Below the pieces are notes generated by a model. The model saw only the letters and a program-made list of their open reading frames with translations, searched no databases and had not been told where the DNA came from. A stretch of DNA of 64,000 nt from Solwaraspora sp. WMMD406 (lineage in GTDB: Bacteria; Actinomycetota; Actinomycetes; Mycobacteriales; Micromonosporaceae), in the NCBI RefSeq assembly GCF_029626025.1, contig NZ_JARUBF010000001.1, forward strand, positions 6,294,001-6,358,000, read 5' to 3'. The position numbers and the translations under genes are program-made. Below, piece after piece: positions 32,494 to 40,476 of this stretch (positions within the stretch are counted from its first letter, which is position 1; every line of letters starts with the position of its first letter).

Positions 32494-33471
32494 GTGACAT
32501 CGGTGTCCGCAGTGGAGATCAAGTCTGAGCTCCGCTCGTTGCGGGCCGGCCGTGGTGTCGCGGCACCCAACCTGTCCGCGCGCCTCGGTGACCATCTGCG
32601 TGCCCTGTGCGGCGGCGGTGGCGGCAACGGCCGCGTCGACGAGCCAGCCAACCTACGGGAACGGGTGATCGCCGAGCTCCAGGGGCAGACCCGACACCTG
32701 CCCGACGACATGGCGCTCGCCGCGCGGGTCGCGCTGGGCATGCACGCACCGGCCCAGGACACCCACTTCCGAGGACGGGTCGCCTGGTTGGCCCGGCGAC
32801 TGGGCCGTGAGGACCGGACCGCGCTGCGGCGCATCAACGAGGCGGAAGTGCTGCTCGCCGAGGCGATCGGCCGCGAGTTGGGACGTCGCACCGCGCATCC
32901 GGTAGGCGACGGCTGGCACGTCGCCGCGCTGCGCGTCCTGGTCCGGCTGGACACCCCGACGATGGAGGCGTACGAGGAACGGCGGATCGTCGCCGATCGG
33001 GACGGCGTCGGGGAGGTCACGCTCGGCATGTCGCTGCCCTGTCCACCGGACAGCACCGGTCTCGACATCGAGGCCGGCGTGCACTGGGGCGGACGGTTGA
33101 TCCGGCACGAGCGTCCGCTACCGCAACGGTCTCAGCTGGTGATCGGCCTGCCCCGGCCACTCGCCGCAGGCGAATCGTGCGACTTCAGCGTGGTCACCCG
33201 ATTGGGGCCGAGCCAGGTCGCTTCGCCGCACTACGTCCTCACGGCGACCAGACGTTGTCGACGCTTCGAACTGCGCGTGAGATTCGACCCGGACCGATTG
33301 CCCAAATGGGTACGGCGAGTGACCGGGGAGCCTGTTCGGTTGTTGGATACGCCACGACCAGTGAGCGAGCTGCTGCAACCGGACGCGGTCGGAGAGGTGT
33401 ACACGGAGTTCGACGAGCCAGAACTGTATCTCGCGTATGGCGCACAGTGGCTGGCCGTCCCGGAACCGTGA
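32494..33471 (+). CDS. Conserved actinobacterial protein of unknown function
   Basis: A 325-residue protein. The N-terminal third (SELRSLRAGRGVAAPNLSARLGDHLRALCG, then LPDDMALAARVALGMHA and GRVAWLARRLGREDRTALRRINEAEVLLAEAI) is a helical domain common in hypothetical proteins of actinomycetes, where it is often joined to effector or HTH domains. The C-terminal half is beta-rich (TLGMSLPCPPDSTGLDIEAGVHWGG) and not recognised. Start GTG 32494 or GTG 32503; GAAGGGACG is upstream. Usually such genes are followed by an effector gene, but here a gene-free stretch follows. Confidence 0.65.
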   Translation: MTSVSAVEIKSELRSLRAGRGVAAPNLSARLGDHLRALCGGGGGNGRVDEPANLRERVIAELQGQTRHLPDDMALAARVALGMHAPAQDTHFRGRVAWLARRLGREDRTALRRINEAEVLLAEAIGRELGRRTAHPVGDGWHVAALRVLVRLDTPTMEAYEERRIVADRDGVGEVTLGMSLPCPPDSTGLDIEAGVHWGGRLIRHERPLPQRSQLVIGLPRPLAAGESCDFSVVTRLGPSQVASPHYVLTATRRCRRFELRVRFDPDRLPKWVRRVTGEPVRLLDTPRPVSELLQPDAVGEVYTEFDEPELYLAYGAQWLAVPEP

Positions 33472-34238
33472 GGCGAGTTCACGGGGACATCGGCTGGGGT
33501 CAGTCGGTCTCCATCGCGCATCACCTCCGTTGAGATGGACAGACACGACCGAGCAACAGGCGCATCCAGTGGCGCGGATGGCATCCCTGGCCACCGAGGT
33601 CGACATTGCTCGGATAGGCGTAATGGCTGGACGACGAGTACCCCGCGCTGGTCGGCGCGAGCAGGCGAACGACGCCAGGAGTCGAGTGCCGCAAGCCGGC
33701 CACGCCGGCCGGTGGACACACGGAACTCCTGGGCATCCAGGTACGCGATGGTCCGTCACTCGGCCCGACGGCCGGACGGATTTCGTCAATGGTCAGATGG
33801 TTACCTGGGCCGCGACTCTGACGGCACGGCCCAGCGGCTTCAAGCGGCGAGTGACCTGTCGAAACAGCGTCGGATCGCTCCTCCGGTCATCGCACCAAGC
33901 GCATACATGTCTCATTGCTCAGCATGTCTGTATCCCCCGTTGAGTCGCCTACGCCAACGGTAACACCGCCTGTCGAGATCGCCATCGTAAATATGACGGG
34001 CCGGAGGTCCGGTCACCCACGGCCATCTCGACCAAGGCCCTGACCACGGGCGACAGTCGAGTGTCGACGGCTGGGGGGCGGGACGATGCTCGTTTCACTT
34101 CCGGTAAACTCTCCGCAGCGTCGCGTGCCGGTGGCAGACCGTGTCAGGCATGGAGGCGCCGGACCGAAGGGAACGCAGCGTTGACGACCGTTGCCCCTTC
34201 GCCCTCCACCTGTGGATGAGGGCGAAAAGTCCAGGCTC
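33472..34238. other. 767-bp stretch with no supportable gene
   Basis: All frames are broken or have shuffled codon use, GC content is lower than around it, and no ribosome-binding site precedes a conserved-looking ORF. It lies between the gene at 32494 and the hemerythrin gene and could be a decayed gene or a regulatory/insertion scar. Nothing more is seen. Confidence 0.55.
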
Positions 34239-34682
34239 ATGGCCTGGGACCGAGAGCTGCGCAGGGTTCATGACCGGTTGCGCGAAGCGCTGAGCGTGAC
34301 CCGGCAGGCCGTTGCCGCCGGCGAGCCGGCGGAACCGGCGACCAGGGATCTGCTGTTGTTCTGCCACGGGTTCTGCGCGGCCCTGACCGCGCACCACGAC
34401 GGTGAGGACCGGGACCTGTTCGCGGCGATCGCCGAGCAGCACCCCGAGCTCCACGAGACGCTCTACTACCTGCGGCAGGACCACTCGATGATCGCCCACC
34501 TGCTGTCCGGGTTGAAGGCCGCCGTGGCCAGGTCCGCCTCGCCCGCGGAACTCGACCGACACCTCGAAGGTCTGGCCGCGATCATGGAGTCGCACTTCCG
34601 GTACGAGGAACGCCAGTTGCTGTCGGTGTTGGAGACCTTGTCGCTCGACGCGGATCCGGACGACGTACTGGGCCCGTTGTGA
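34239..34682 (+). CDS. Hemerythrin-like (HHE) protein
   Basis: A 147-residue four-helix bundle. The iron ligands are expected among RVHDRL, FCAALTAHHDGEDRDLF, RQDHSMIAHLL and MESHFRYEERQLL, the usual H-HxxxE-H-HxxxE order of hemerythrin cation-binding domains. Such proteins bind a di-iron centre and sense or carry oxygen or NO. ATG 34239 gives the family-typical start MAWDRELRRVH; GTG 34212 and TTG 34191 are in frame. Convergent with the TetR gene. Confidence 0.85.
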   Translation: MAWDRELRRVHDRLREALSVTRQAVAAGEPAEPATRDLLLFCHGFCAALTAHHDGEDRDLFAAIAEQHPELHETLYYLRQDHSMIAHLLSGLKAAVARSASPAELDRHLEGLAAIMESHFRYEERQLLSVLETLSLDADPDDVLGPL

Positions 34683-34695
34683 CTCACCCGACCAA

Positions 34696-35475
34696 TTACG
34701 GATCCGGGGCCGATCGGGGCAGGTCAAGGCCGATCGGGGCGGTACGGCGACGCTGGCCGAGTCGGGACCGCAGCGCGCGCCGGGCGATCGGTCCCAGGTC
34801 GTCGACGACGTCGACCAGCACCGCCAACTGGTCCAAGGCGGCCAACGCGTCCTGCGCTCCGGACGGGTCGACGCCGTCGTACAGCTCGAGCCCGATGAAA
34901 CCGGCGGCCACGGTACGGGCCAGACCGACCGGGTCGGCCAACTCGGCGAGCGGCGAACCGGCGAGCAGCCGGCGCAGCACCTGCTCGATCTCGTCGACCC
35001 ACAGGCGCAGCGCGGCGGCGGTGGCCGGCGCGAGCCGGTCGTCGGACTGCGCTCCGGCCAGCAGCTGGGCCAGCACCCCGAGGTTGCCCTCCGCACGCTC
35101 CCGCTCGTGCAGTTCACGGCCGAGGTCCAGCAACTCCCGCAGCGAACCGACAGCGGCGAACCGGGTGTGGTAGGCGGCCACCCGCCGCGCGGTCGCCGCG
35201 TGGCAGGCGGCGGCGAGCAGGTCGTCGAGGGTGCCGAAGTGGTAGAACACCAGCGCCTGGTTGACGCCGGCACAGGCCGCGACGGTCCGGGCGGACACCC
35301 CGGCTATGCCGTGCCGGCGGATCGCCAGCACCGCGCCGTCCATCAGCCGCTGCTTGGTGGTGGCGCGGTCGACGTGGGTCCGGCCAGCTACCGCAGGGGT
35401 GGGTTCGCCGGCCGGCGGGGCGGACGCCCCGCCAGCCGGGTCCGGGTCCCCGGCAGGGCCTGACTCGGTGTTCAT
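34696..35475 (-). CDS. TetR family regulator
   Basis: A 259-residue TetR-type repressor with a Pro/Ala-rich N-terminal arm of about 30 residues. The HTH is RLMDGAVLAIRRHGIAGVSARTVAACAGVNQALVFYHFG, split over residues 38-77, ending with the family hallmark LVFYHFGTLDDLL. It is preceded by GGAAGG and ATG 35475. It lies downstream of the DUF4166 and SRPBCC genes in the same operon; two strong palindromes upstream of that operon are its probable sites, so it would repress its own transcription. Confidence 0.88.
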   Translation of the reverse strand: MNTESGPAGDPDPAGGASAPPAGEPTPAVAGRTHVDRATTKQRLMDGAVLAIRRHGIAGVSARTVAACAGVNQALVFYHFGTLDDLLAAACHAATARRVAAYHTRFAAVGSLRELLDLGRELHERERAEGNLGVLAQLLAGAQSDDRLAPATAAALRLWVDEIEQVLRRLLAGSPLAELADPVGLARTVAAGFIGLELYDGVDPSGAQDALAALDQLAVLVDVVDDLGPIARRALRSRLGQRRRTAPIGLDLPRSAPDP

Positions 35476-35541
35476 CAGTGCCTTCCGTGGGCTGCCGTGG
35501 CTTCGATGGCTTCCGTGGCCGCCCACCGCACGGCGGGTGGA

Positions 35542-36213
35542 TCACACCTGGGCATTCTCCCGCAGGGGCCGCACGGCGGCGGGTACCGGGGCCGTCCCCG
35601 TGTCCACGTACTGTGCCGTGAACCGGCCCCGATAGCCGAAGACCGGGCCGAGGAAGCGGTTGGTGACCCGTACCTCGATCCGGAAGCTGTCCTCGGCGTC
35701 GTCCCACCACTCGTGCACCTGCGCGCGGCCGGAGAGGGCGACCGGGAAGCGGTGCCCGGCGTAGCGCTGCTCGCCGGTACGGATGATCAGTCCGCCACGC
35801 CGGTCGACGGTCAGGTGCAGCAGCACCGCGTAGTGCTGATGGGTACCGAGATAGTCGACGATGGCTCCGCTGGCCGGGCTGTAGACCATGGTCGCGTCGA
35901 ATCGGCGACGGCGGTGGGCCGCCACGTCGAAGGTACGGACGAAGCTCACCGTCTCCCGTCCGTAGCTGTCCCGGTAGGCGTAGTTCTCGATACGGAACGC
36001 GATGTCGGTGCCCTGCTCGGGAAAGAGGATGTGGCGGGTCGCGCCGAGCCGCAGCAACGGCACGGTGACCGCCGGCCCGTGCCAGATCCGGTCCATCACA
36101 CCGGTGCCGACGCAGGCCGTACGCCGTGCGCTGCTGATTCCGAAGCGTTGCCGCAGCCGAGGGTGCAGGCGATCGAAGTCGCGGCCGAGCGCCTGCTGGA
36201 AGATCGACGTCAT
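35542..36213 (-). CDS. DUF4166 protein
   Basis: A 223-residue protein of DUF4166, whose members are lipocalin-like beta-barrels often fused to or paired with saccharopine-dehydrogenase-like or polyketide-cyclase-like proteins. Characteristic pieces are LHPRLRQRFGISSA, GTGVMDRIWHG and GYRGRFTAQYVDTG. Its ATG overlaps the stop of the SRPBCC gene (ATGA). A second copy of its 3' end is found as a fragment at 32225-32312. Confidence 0.85.
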   Translation of the reverse strand: MTSIFQQALGRDFDRLHPRLRQRFGISSARRTACVGTGVMDRIWHGPAVTVPLLRLGATRHILFPEQGTDIAFRIENYAYRDSYGRETVSFVRTFDVAAHRRRRFDATMVYSPASGAIVDYLGTHQHYAVLLHLTVDRRGGLIIRTGEQRYAGHRFPVALSGRAQVHEWWDDAEDSFRIEVRVTNRFLGPVFGYRGRFTAQYVDTGTAPVPAAVRPLRENAQV

Positions 36214-36866
36214 CGGAGTCCTCTCCGCCGATAGCTACGTGGCCGGCAGCGGCGGGCGGCCGGAGTGGTGGGCAGCGGCGGCGCCACCAGCATCATCGCC
36301 GTGATCAGCAGCCCGGCCGGGTGGCCGCCGGCTGTCGCCGTGGTCACCCCGGCGACGGCGACCACCAGGCGTACGGTCGCCTCGACGATCGCCTGGTCGC
36401 GGCTGCGTTCCGGTGGTACGCCGCGCTCCAGCCACAGCCGGAGCCGGTCGAACGACCAGGCGGTGGCCCAGCCGAAGACGGGACGAAAGAACCAGTCGGC
36501 CAGCTGGCCGATCCGCCCCCAGCCGGGCAGATAGTCGTAGCCGGTCCAGAACCGCACCCCGTCGGGGGTCGGCTGGTAGCGCCAGAAGCCGCTGCCGGAC
36601 CGGATCAGCGACAGCTGGTGATCGCAGACGAAACGCAGTACGGAGGTGGCAGAACCGTCGGGGCGGCGACGCTCACCGGCGGTCTCGCCGACACCGACGA
36701 TCGTCAGACCGGGCAGCAGCCGGGTGGCGTACCGGAAGCGGCCGTCCGGCCCGTACGGGTCGATGCGGGTGAACCGCAGATCCCACCGGCTGTGCCGGTC
36801 CGGATCCCGGGTGTGCCGCCACACCCGGTCGATCGGTGCCCGGATCAGCGTCTCGACGTAGATCAC
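36210..36866 (-). CDS. SRPBCC-fold protein
   Basis: A 218-residue protein with the START/Bet v1-like (SRPBCC) fold: VIYVETLIRAPIDRVWRHTRDPDRHSRWDLRF is the typical first strand and helix and RYATRLLPGLTIVGVG the following strands. The last 50 or so residues contain a hydrophobic stretch (AGLLITAMMLVAPPLP), perhaps a membrane anchor. GTG 36866 is preferred because GGGAGG stands eight bases upstream. First gene of the SRPBCC-DUF4166-TetR operon; two operators lie 15 and 44 bp upstream. Confidence 0.8.
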   Translation of the reverse strand: MIYVETLIRAPIDRVWRHTRDPDRHSRWDLRFTRIDPYGPDGRFRYATRLLPGLTIVGVGETAGERRRPDGSATSVLRFVCDHQLSLIRSGSGFWRYQPTPDGVRFWTGYDYLPGWGRIGQLADWFFRPVFGWATAWSFDRLRLWLERGVPPERSRDQAIVEATVRLVVAVAGVTTATAGGHPAGLLITAMMLVAPPLPTTPAARRCRPRSYRRRGLR

Positions 36867-36880
36867 CCCGACCTCCCGTT

Positions 36881-36894
36881 TGAGCGATCGCTCA
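36881..36894. promoter_or_regulatory. Palindromic operator 1 of the SRPBCC-DUF4166-TetR operon
   Basis: TGAGCGATCGCTCA is a perfect 14-bp palindrome 15 bp before the SRPBCC start. Half-site TTGAGC is shared with operator 2. Confidence 0.7.
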
Positions 36895-36909
36895 GAATTC
36901 AGGCTAGCA

Positions 36910-36933
36910 CTGGTTGAGCACTCGCTCAACCAG
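36910..36933. promoter_or_regulatory. Palindromic operator 2 of the SRPBCC-DUF4166-TetR operon
   Basis: Perfect 10-bp arms CTGGTTGAGC and GCTCAACCAG around ACTC. It also lies 74 bp upstream of the divergent transglutaminase-like gene, which could therefore share regulation. Confidence 0.7.
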
Positions 36934-37006
36934 CCGACGCACCGGGTAGCCGGTAGCGTGCCGAAGGGCAGGATGCGCACGACGGCCGTCACCCGGGAGG
37001 CTGGCG

Positions 37007-37918
37007 ATGATCACGCTGGACGAATACCGCCGGCAGTCCCGGTGGTCCGATCCCGGGCCGTACGCGGCGTTGCTCGATCCGCTGCCCAGCACGATCCCGC
37101 AGCTGACCACGGTCGTCCGCAACCTCGTCGTGCACTACGTGGCATCCGGCGAGAGATTCGCCCCGGATCGGCTCGCCGAGATCGACCTCCGGTGGATCGC
37201 CCGACGCCTCGCCGTCGACCAGGACCGCTTCGACGCGCCGTTGGCGCGACCCCGGCCGGTGCCGGACCGGGTCGCCGGCTGCTGCCGCGACTTCACCCTC
37301 ACCACGGTCGCGGCGCTGCGCCACCACGGCGTCCCGGCCCGCAGCCGGGTCGGCTTCGCCGGCTACTTCCTACCGGACTTCCACGTCGATCACGTCGTCG
37401 TCGAACACTGGAACGGGGCCCGGTGGATCCGTACCGACGCGCAACTCGACCCGGCGGCAGGCTGGCCCTTCGACCCGGCGGACCTGCCCCGGCCGGTCGT
37501 CGCCACACCGGAGGGCGAGCGGGAGGGCGAGCCAGGGTTCGCGACCGCCGCGCAGGTGTGGACCGCCTACCGCCGCGGCGAGGTCGACCCCGACCGGTAC
37601 GGCGTCAGCCCGCACCTGCCACTGCGAGGACCCTGGTTCCTCCGCAACTACGTGCTGCACGAGTTGGCCCACCGGCAGCGCGACGAACTGCTGCTGTGGG
37701 ACAACTGGGGCGCGATGTCACAGGACCCCGACGCCGAGGTGGAGCTGGTCGACGAGATCGCCACGCTACTCCTCGCGGCCGACGGCGACGGCGACGCCGC
37801 CGCCGCCGAGCGCGAGCTGTCCCGCCGGTACGCCGCCGACGAGCGCCTGCGTCCGATCGGCGAGATCGTCTGCCACTCGCCCACCGGATCGGTCACCACA
37901 ATGGACCTGACCGACTGA
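37007..37918 (+). CDS. Transglutaminase-like superfamily protein
   Basis: A 303-residue protein with a papain-like transglutaminase core: Cys in AGCCRDFTLTTVAALRHHG, His in FHVDHVVVEHWNG and Asp in WIRTDAQLDP. Such bacterial cores act as proteases or amide-bond enzymes; the partner is unknown. The C-terminus (AELVEIATLL... LRPIGEI) is family-specific and unassigned. GGGAGG precedes the ATG. Divergent from the SRPBCC operon with its operators in between. Confidence 0.85.
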   Translation: MITLDEYRRQSRWSDPGPYAALLDPLPSTIPQLTTVVRNLVVHYVASGERFAPDRLAEIDLRWIARRLAVDQDRFDAPLARPRPVPDRVAGCCRDFTLTTVAALRHHGVPARSRVGFAGYFLPDFHVDHVVVEHWNGARWIRTDAQLDPAAGWPFDPADLPRPVVATPEGEREGEPGFATAAQVWTAYRRGEVDPDRYGVSPHLPLRGPWFLRNYVLHELAHRQRDELLLWDNWGAMSQDPDAEVELVDEIATLLLAADGDGDAAAAERELSRRYAADERLRPIGEIVCHSPTGSVTTMDLTD

Positions 37919-37933
37919 CCGTACCATTGGTCG

Positions 37934-38470
37934 ATGGCCCGTCACCTGCTCGTCCCCGGTCGCGGGCTGCCCCGCCCCGAACACTGGCTCAATCGCTGGG
38001 CGGCGGCCAACCCCGACTACCGGTGGGCTCCGGAGCCGCCCGGTCCGCCGTACGTGCTCGACGACCGGCTGGCCGCCCTGCACGCGGCGATCAGCGCCAG
38101 CGACGAGCCGGCGGTGCTGATCGCGCACAGCGCCGGATGTCTGACCGTGGCGCACTGGGCGGATCGGCACAGCGGTTCGGTGGCCGCCGCGCTGCTGGTC
38201 ACTCCGCCGTACCTGGACCCTGGCTGGCGGCCCGGACCGGACGACCCGACCGACCTGTACGTCGACGCGGTCCCCCGGCGACGGCTGCCGTTCCGCACCG
38301 TGCTGGTGGCCAGCCGCACCGACCCGTACACGACGTTCGAGGAGTTCGAGCGGTACGCGGCCGACTGGGGCGCAGAGTTGTACGACGCCGGCGATGCCGG
38401 ACACATCGAGACGGCGAGCGGCTACGGTCCCTGGCCGGCCGGCGAACGACTGGTCGCCGCCCTGAACTGA
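37934..38470 (+). CDS. RBBP9/YdeN-family serine hydrolase
   Basis: A 178-residue small alpha/beta hydrolase. The nucleophile is in AVLIAHSAGCLTVAHWA, Asp in LVASRTDPYTTFEEF and His in GDAGHIETASGYGPW, the RBBP9-like order. The substrate is unknown. The ATG is 15 bp after the transglutaminase-like stop, with no evident ribosome-binding site, so it is probably coupled to that gene. Confidence 0.87.
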   Translation: MARHLLVPGRGLPRPEHWLNRWAAANPDYRWAPEPPGPPYVLDDRLAALHAAISASDEPAVLIAHSAGCLTVAHWADRHSGSVAAALLVTPPYLDPGWRPGPDDPTDLYVDAVPRRRLPFRTVLVASRTDPYTTFEEFERYAADWGAELYDAGDAGHIETASGYGPWPAGERLVAALN

Positions 38471-38478
38471 TCGGCGGC

Positions 38479-38871
38479 TCAGGCGTCGTCGGCTGGTGAC
38501 GCGTCGTCGTCCTCGTCGTCGTTCGACGACTCGTCGATCCACCGCCACCAGGCCTCGTCGCCGTCGACGTGCAGCAGGAACTCGGACACCGGCCGACCGT
38601 CCGGATCGATCAGGACGGTCGCGGCACGTAGTTCGAGGTACGCCCGCTCCCAGGCGTCGACCGCGCCGGCGGCGTCACCAGCGGCCTCACCGTCCTCGCT
38701 GGCCCGCATCGCCCGCAACTCCTGCTCGAACAACGGCCGCACCGGCTCGAACGCCTCCGTCTGGTGCAGCGTCGCGTACAACCAGGGGAAGTCGCCGTCG
38801 GTGACCACCAGCTCGGCGAGCAGCACCCCGTCGTGGTCCCGCAACAGCCAGCGTCCACCGAACCCGCTCAC
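38479..38871 (-). CDS. Acidic hypothetical protein
   Basis: A 130-residue protein, very acidic at the C-terminus (DESSNDDEDDDASPADDA). The N-terminal GRWLLRDHDGVLLAELVVTDGDFPWLYATL is beta-rich and seen in unannotated actinobacterial proteins. GTG 38871 is preferred because GGAGGAG lies eight bases upstream. Convergent with the RBBP9-like gene, stop codons 8 bp apart. Confidence 0.65.
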   Translation of the reverse strand: MSGFGGRWLLRDHDGVLLAELVVTDGDFPWLYATLHQTEAFEPVRPLFEQELRAMRASEDGEAAGDAAGAVDAWERAYLELRAATVLIDPDGRPVSEFLLHVDGDEAWWRWIDESSNDDEDDDASPADDA

Positions 38872-38973
38872 GTCGACTCCTCCATAGATCGCCCGCCGGA
38901 CTCCGCAGGACGCATGGTCCGCCCGGCTGGTGCCGTCCGGCCCTGCCGGTGACAGTGTCGGGCAGGCGATCGT

Positions 38974-39177
38974 ATGGGCATGACCAGTCGAACTCACCGC
39001 CGGGTTCCCGAGGCGAAGTGCCCGATCCGGCCCGGCGAGCCGTGCACACTCTGCCTACCCGGCGCCACCGGGCCCGCCGACTGCGGTCTCGTGTACCTGG
39101 TGATGGGCGACGACGAACTCCGCGAAGGACTGCGCCAGGCCCGCCTGGAAGCGGCCGGCGAAACGGTCCCGGCATAG
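38974..39177 (+). CDS. DUF6767 small protein
   Basis: A 67-residue protein with four conserved Cys: KCPIRPGEPCTLCLPGATGPADCGLVYLVMGDDELREGL, split over residues 15-53. This is the DUF6767 pattern, found only in actinomycetes, function unknown; the Cys set suggests zinc binding. ATG 38974 or 38980 is the start. Confidence 0.8.
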   Translation: MGMTSRTHRRVPEAKCPIRPGEPCTLCLPGATGPADCGLVYLVMGDDELREGLRQARLEAAGETVPA

Positions 39178-39196
39178 TGCGACCTCACCGGCCGTC

Positions 39197-39943
39197 TCAG
39201 GTACCAGGTGTCCCGATCGACCGGGCCGGGATCGGCCGCTCGACAGCCGTTCCCGGTTCGTTGCCGGGCTCGATCCGGTACGCGCCGGCCCTGGCTCGGC
39301 TGGTGACCGCCTCGACCAGCGTGGTGCCGACGTAGTGCAGCCCGACGCCGTCGTCCGTGGCGTGACCGGCCGGGAGGACGCCAGCGGCGACGGCCTCCAG
39401 GTAGCGGGCGCGACGAGGCTGCTCGGGCAGGTCGTGATGCACCCCGTTGCTGTACGGCAGCAGCGCCAACGCGTCGGTGACCGGGTCGAGCCGGTCGGAG
39501 AACGAGTCGGTCATCCCGCCGGTGTGCCAGCAGAGGCTGCCGGCGCTGCCGCCGCCGAGCACCACGCCCGCCTCCCAGCACTCGCGCAGCACCTCGTCGA
39601 GGCGGTGGGCCCGCCACACCGCCAGCAGGTTGACCACGCTGCCGCCGGCCACCCAGATCAGGTGCTGGTCGAGCAGGAACGACCGTACGTCGGCGACGTT
39701 CGGCTGGGGAAACAGCCGCAGATGTGTCGCGACCGCGTGCCGTGCCCCGTCAAAGGCCGCGTGGAAGGAATCGATCACCTGCTGGCTGTCGCCGGTAGCG
39801 GTGGGGATCAGGCAGACGTTGGCGACCGTCGCGCCGGTCAACGAGATCGCGTGGTCGAGCAGTGCGCTGCGCTGCGGCGTCGGCTGGTGTGCCGACGGGT
39901 GCACGATGCCGGAAACCGCGAAGATCTGGCGAAGGGGAGCCAC
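39197..39943 (-). CDS. pepE: Peptidase E-like (S51, class I glutamine amidotransferase fold)
   Basis: A 248-residue protein. LLDQHLIWVAGGSVVNLLAVWRAHRL and the nucleophile elbow GVVLGGGSAGSLCWHTGGMTDSF are those of cyanophycinase/alpha-aspartyl dipeptidase family S51, which use Ser at the elbow and His in the following helix. Family members cleave N-terminal Asp dipeptides. The start is the GTG at 39943; GAAGGGGAG is nearby. Convergent with the DUF6767 gene. Confidence 0.88.
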   Translation of the reverse strand: MAPLRQIFAVSGIVHPSAHQPTPQRSALLDHAISLTGATVANVCLIPTATGDSQQVIDSFHAAFDGARHAVATHLRLFPQPNVADVRSFLLDQHLIWVAGGSVVNLLAVWRAHRLDEVLRECWEAGVVLGGGSAGSLCWHTGGMTDSFSDRLDPVTDALALLPYSNGVHHDLPEQPRRARYLEAVAAGVLPAGHATDDGVGLHYVGTTLVEAVTSRARAGAYRIEPGNEPGTAVERPIPARSIGTPGT

Positions 39944-40024
39944 TCGTCCAGCATGCCCCGACCGAGCGGTCGATCGGGATTCCGGTTCTCCCCGATCCGG
40001 TCCTCCCCTGCGTCGGCACGTCTA

Positions 40025-40037
40025 CTACCGGCGGTAG
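40025..40037. promoter_or_regulatory. Candidate BlaI operator
   Basis: CTACC-GGC-GGTAG, 9 bp upstream of the blaI GTG. Form and spacing fit BlaI/MecI-type autoregulatory sites of actinomycetes, usually built on TAC and GTA half-sites. Confidence 0.5.
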
Positions 40038-40046
40038 GCTTGGCTG

Positions 40047-40469
40047 GTGAGGCGACTGGGTGACCTCGAACGCGCCGTGATGGACGTGCTGTGGGATCGC
40101 GATCCGACGGCCGGCCCGGTCACGGTCCGCGACGTCGCCGAGGCACTGCGCGAACGCGACCTCGCCTACACGACGGTGATGACCGTGCTCGACCGGCTCG
40201 CCGGCAAGGGCATGGTCAGCCGCGAACGCTCCGGCCGGGCCTGGCACTACCAGCCGGTGGCCAGCCGGGAGGCGTACATCGCCCAGCTGATGCTCGACGC
40301 GCTCGACCTCGCCGGCAGCCGGGACGCGGCGCTGGTGCGGTTCGCCAAGTCGGTGACCGGCACCGAGGCCGAGGTGCTGCGGACCGCGCTCACCGAGCAG
40401 GCCCGACCGGCGGATGACGACGCACAGCCGGCCCAACGGCGGGCCCAGCCGGCGGAGCGGCAGGGCTGA
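40047..40469 (+). CDS. blaI: BlaI/MecI/CopY family repressor
   Basis: A 140-residue winged-helix repressor: GDLERAVMDVLWDRDPTAGPVTVRDVAEAL, TTVMTVLDRLAGKGMVSRERSGRAWHYQPVASREAYIAQLM cover the HTH and dimerisation parts typical of BlaI. In this family a membrane M56 peptidase cleaves the repressor or signals its inactivation. The two downstream ABC genes and the M56 gene are placed in the same operon. Start GTG 40047; the dyad upstream suggests autoregulation. Confidence 0.9.
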   Translation: MRRLGDLERAVMDVLWDRDPTAGPVTVRDVAEALRERDLAYTTVMTVLDRLAGKGMVSRERSGRAWHYQPVASREAYIAQLMLDALDLAGSRDAALVRFAKSVTGTEAEVLRTALTEQARPADDDAQPAQRRAQPAERQG

Positions 40470-40476
40470 GCCGGTG

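Noticed and set aside
33437-33943. ORF in the gene-free region after the gene at 32494
   Set aside because: No conserved motif, mixed codon use and no ribosome-binding site; overlaps the end of the accepted gene.
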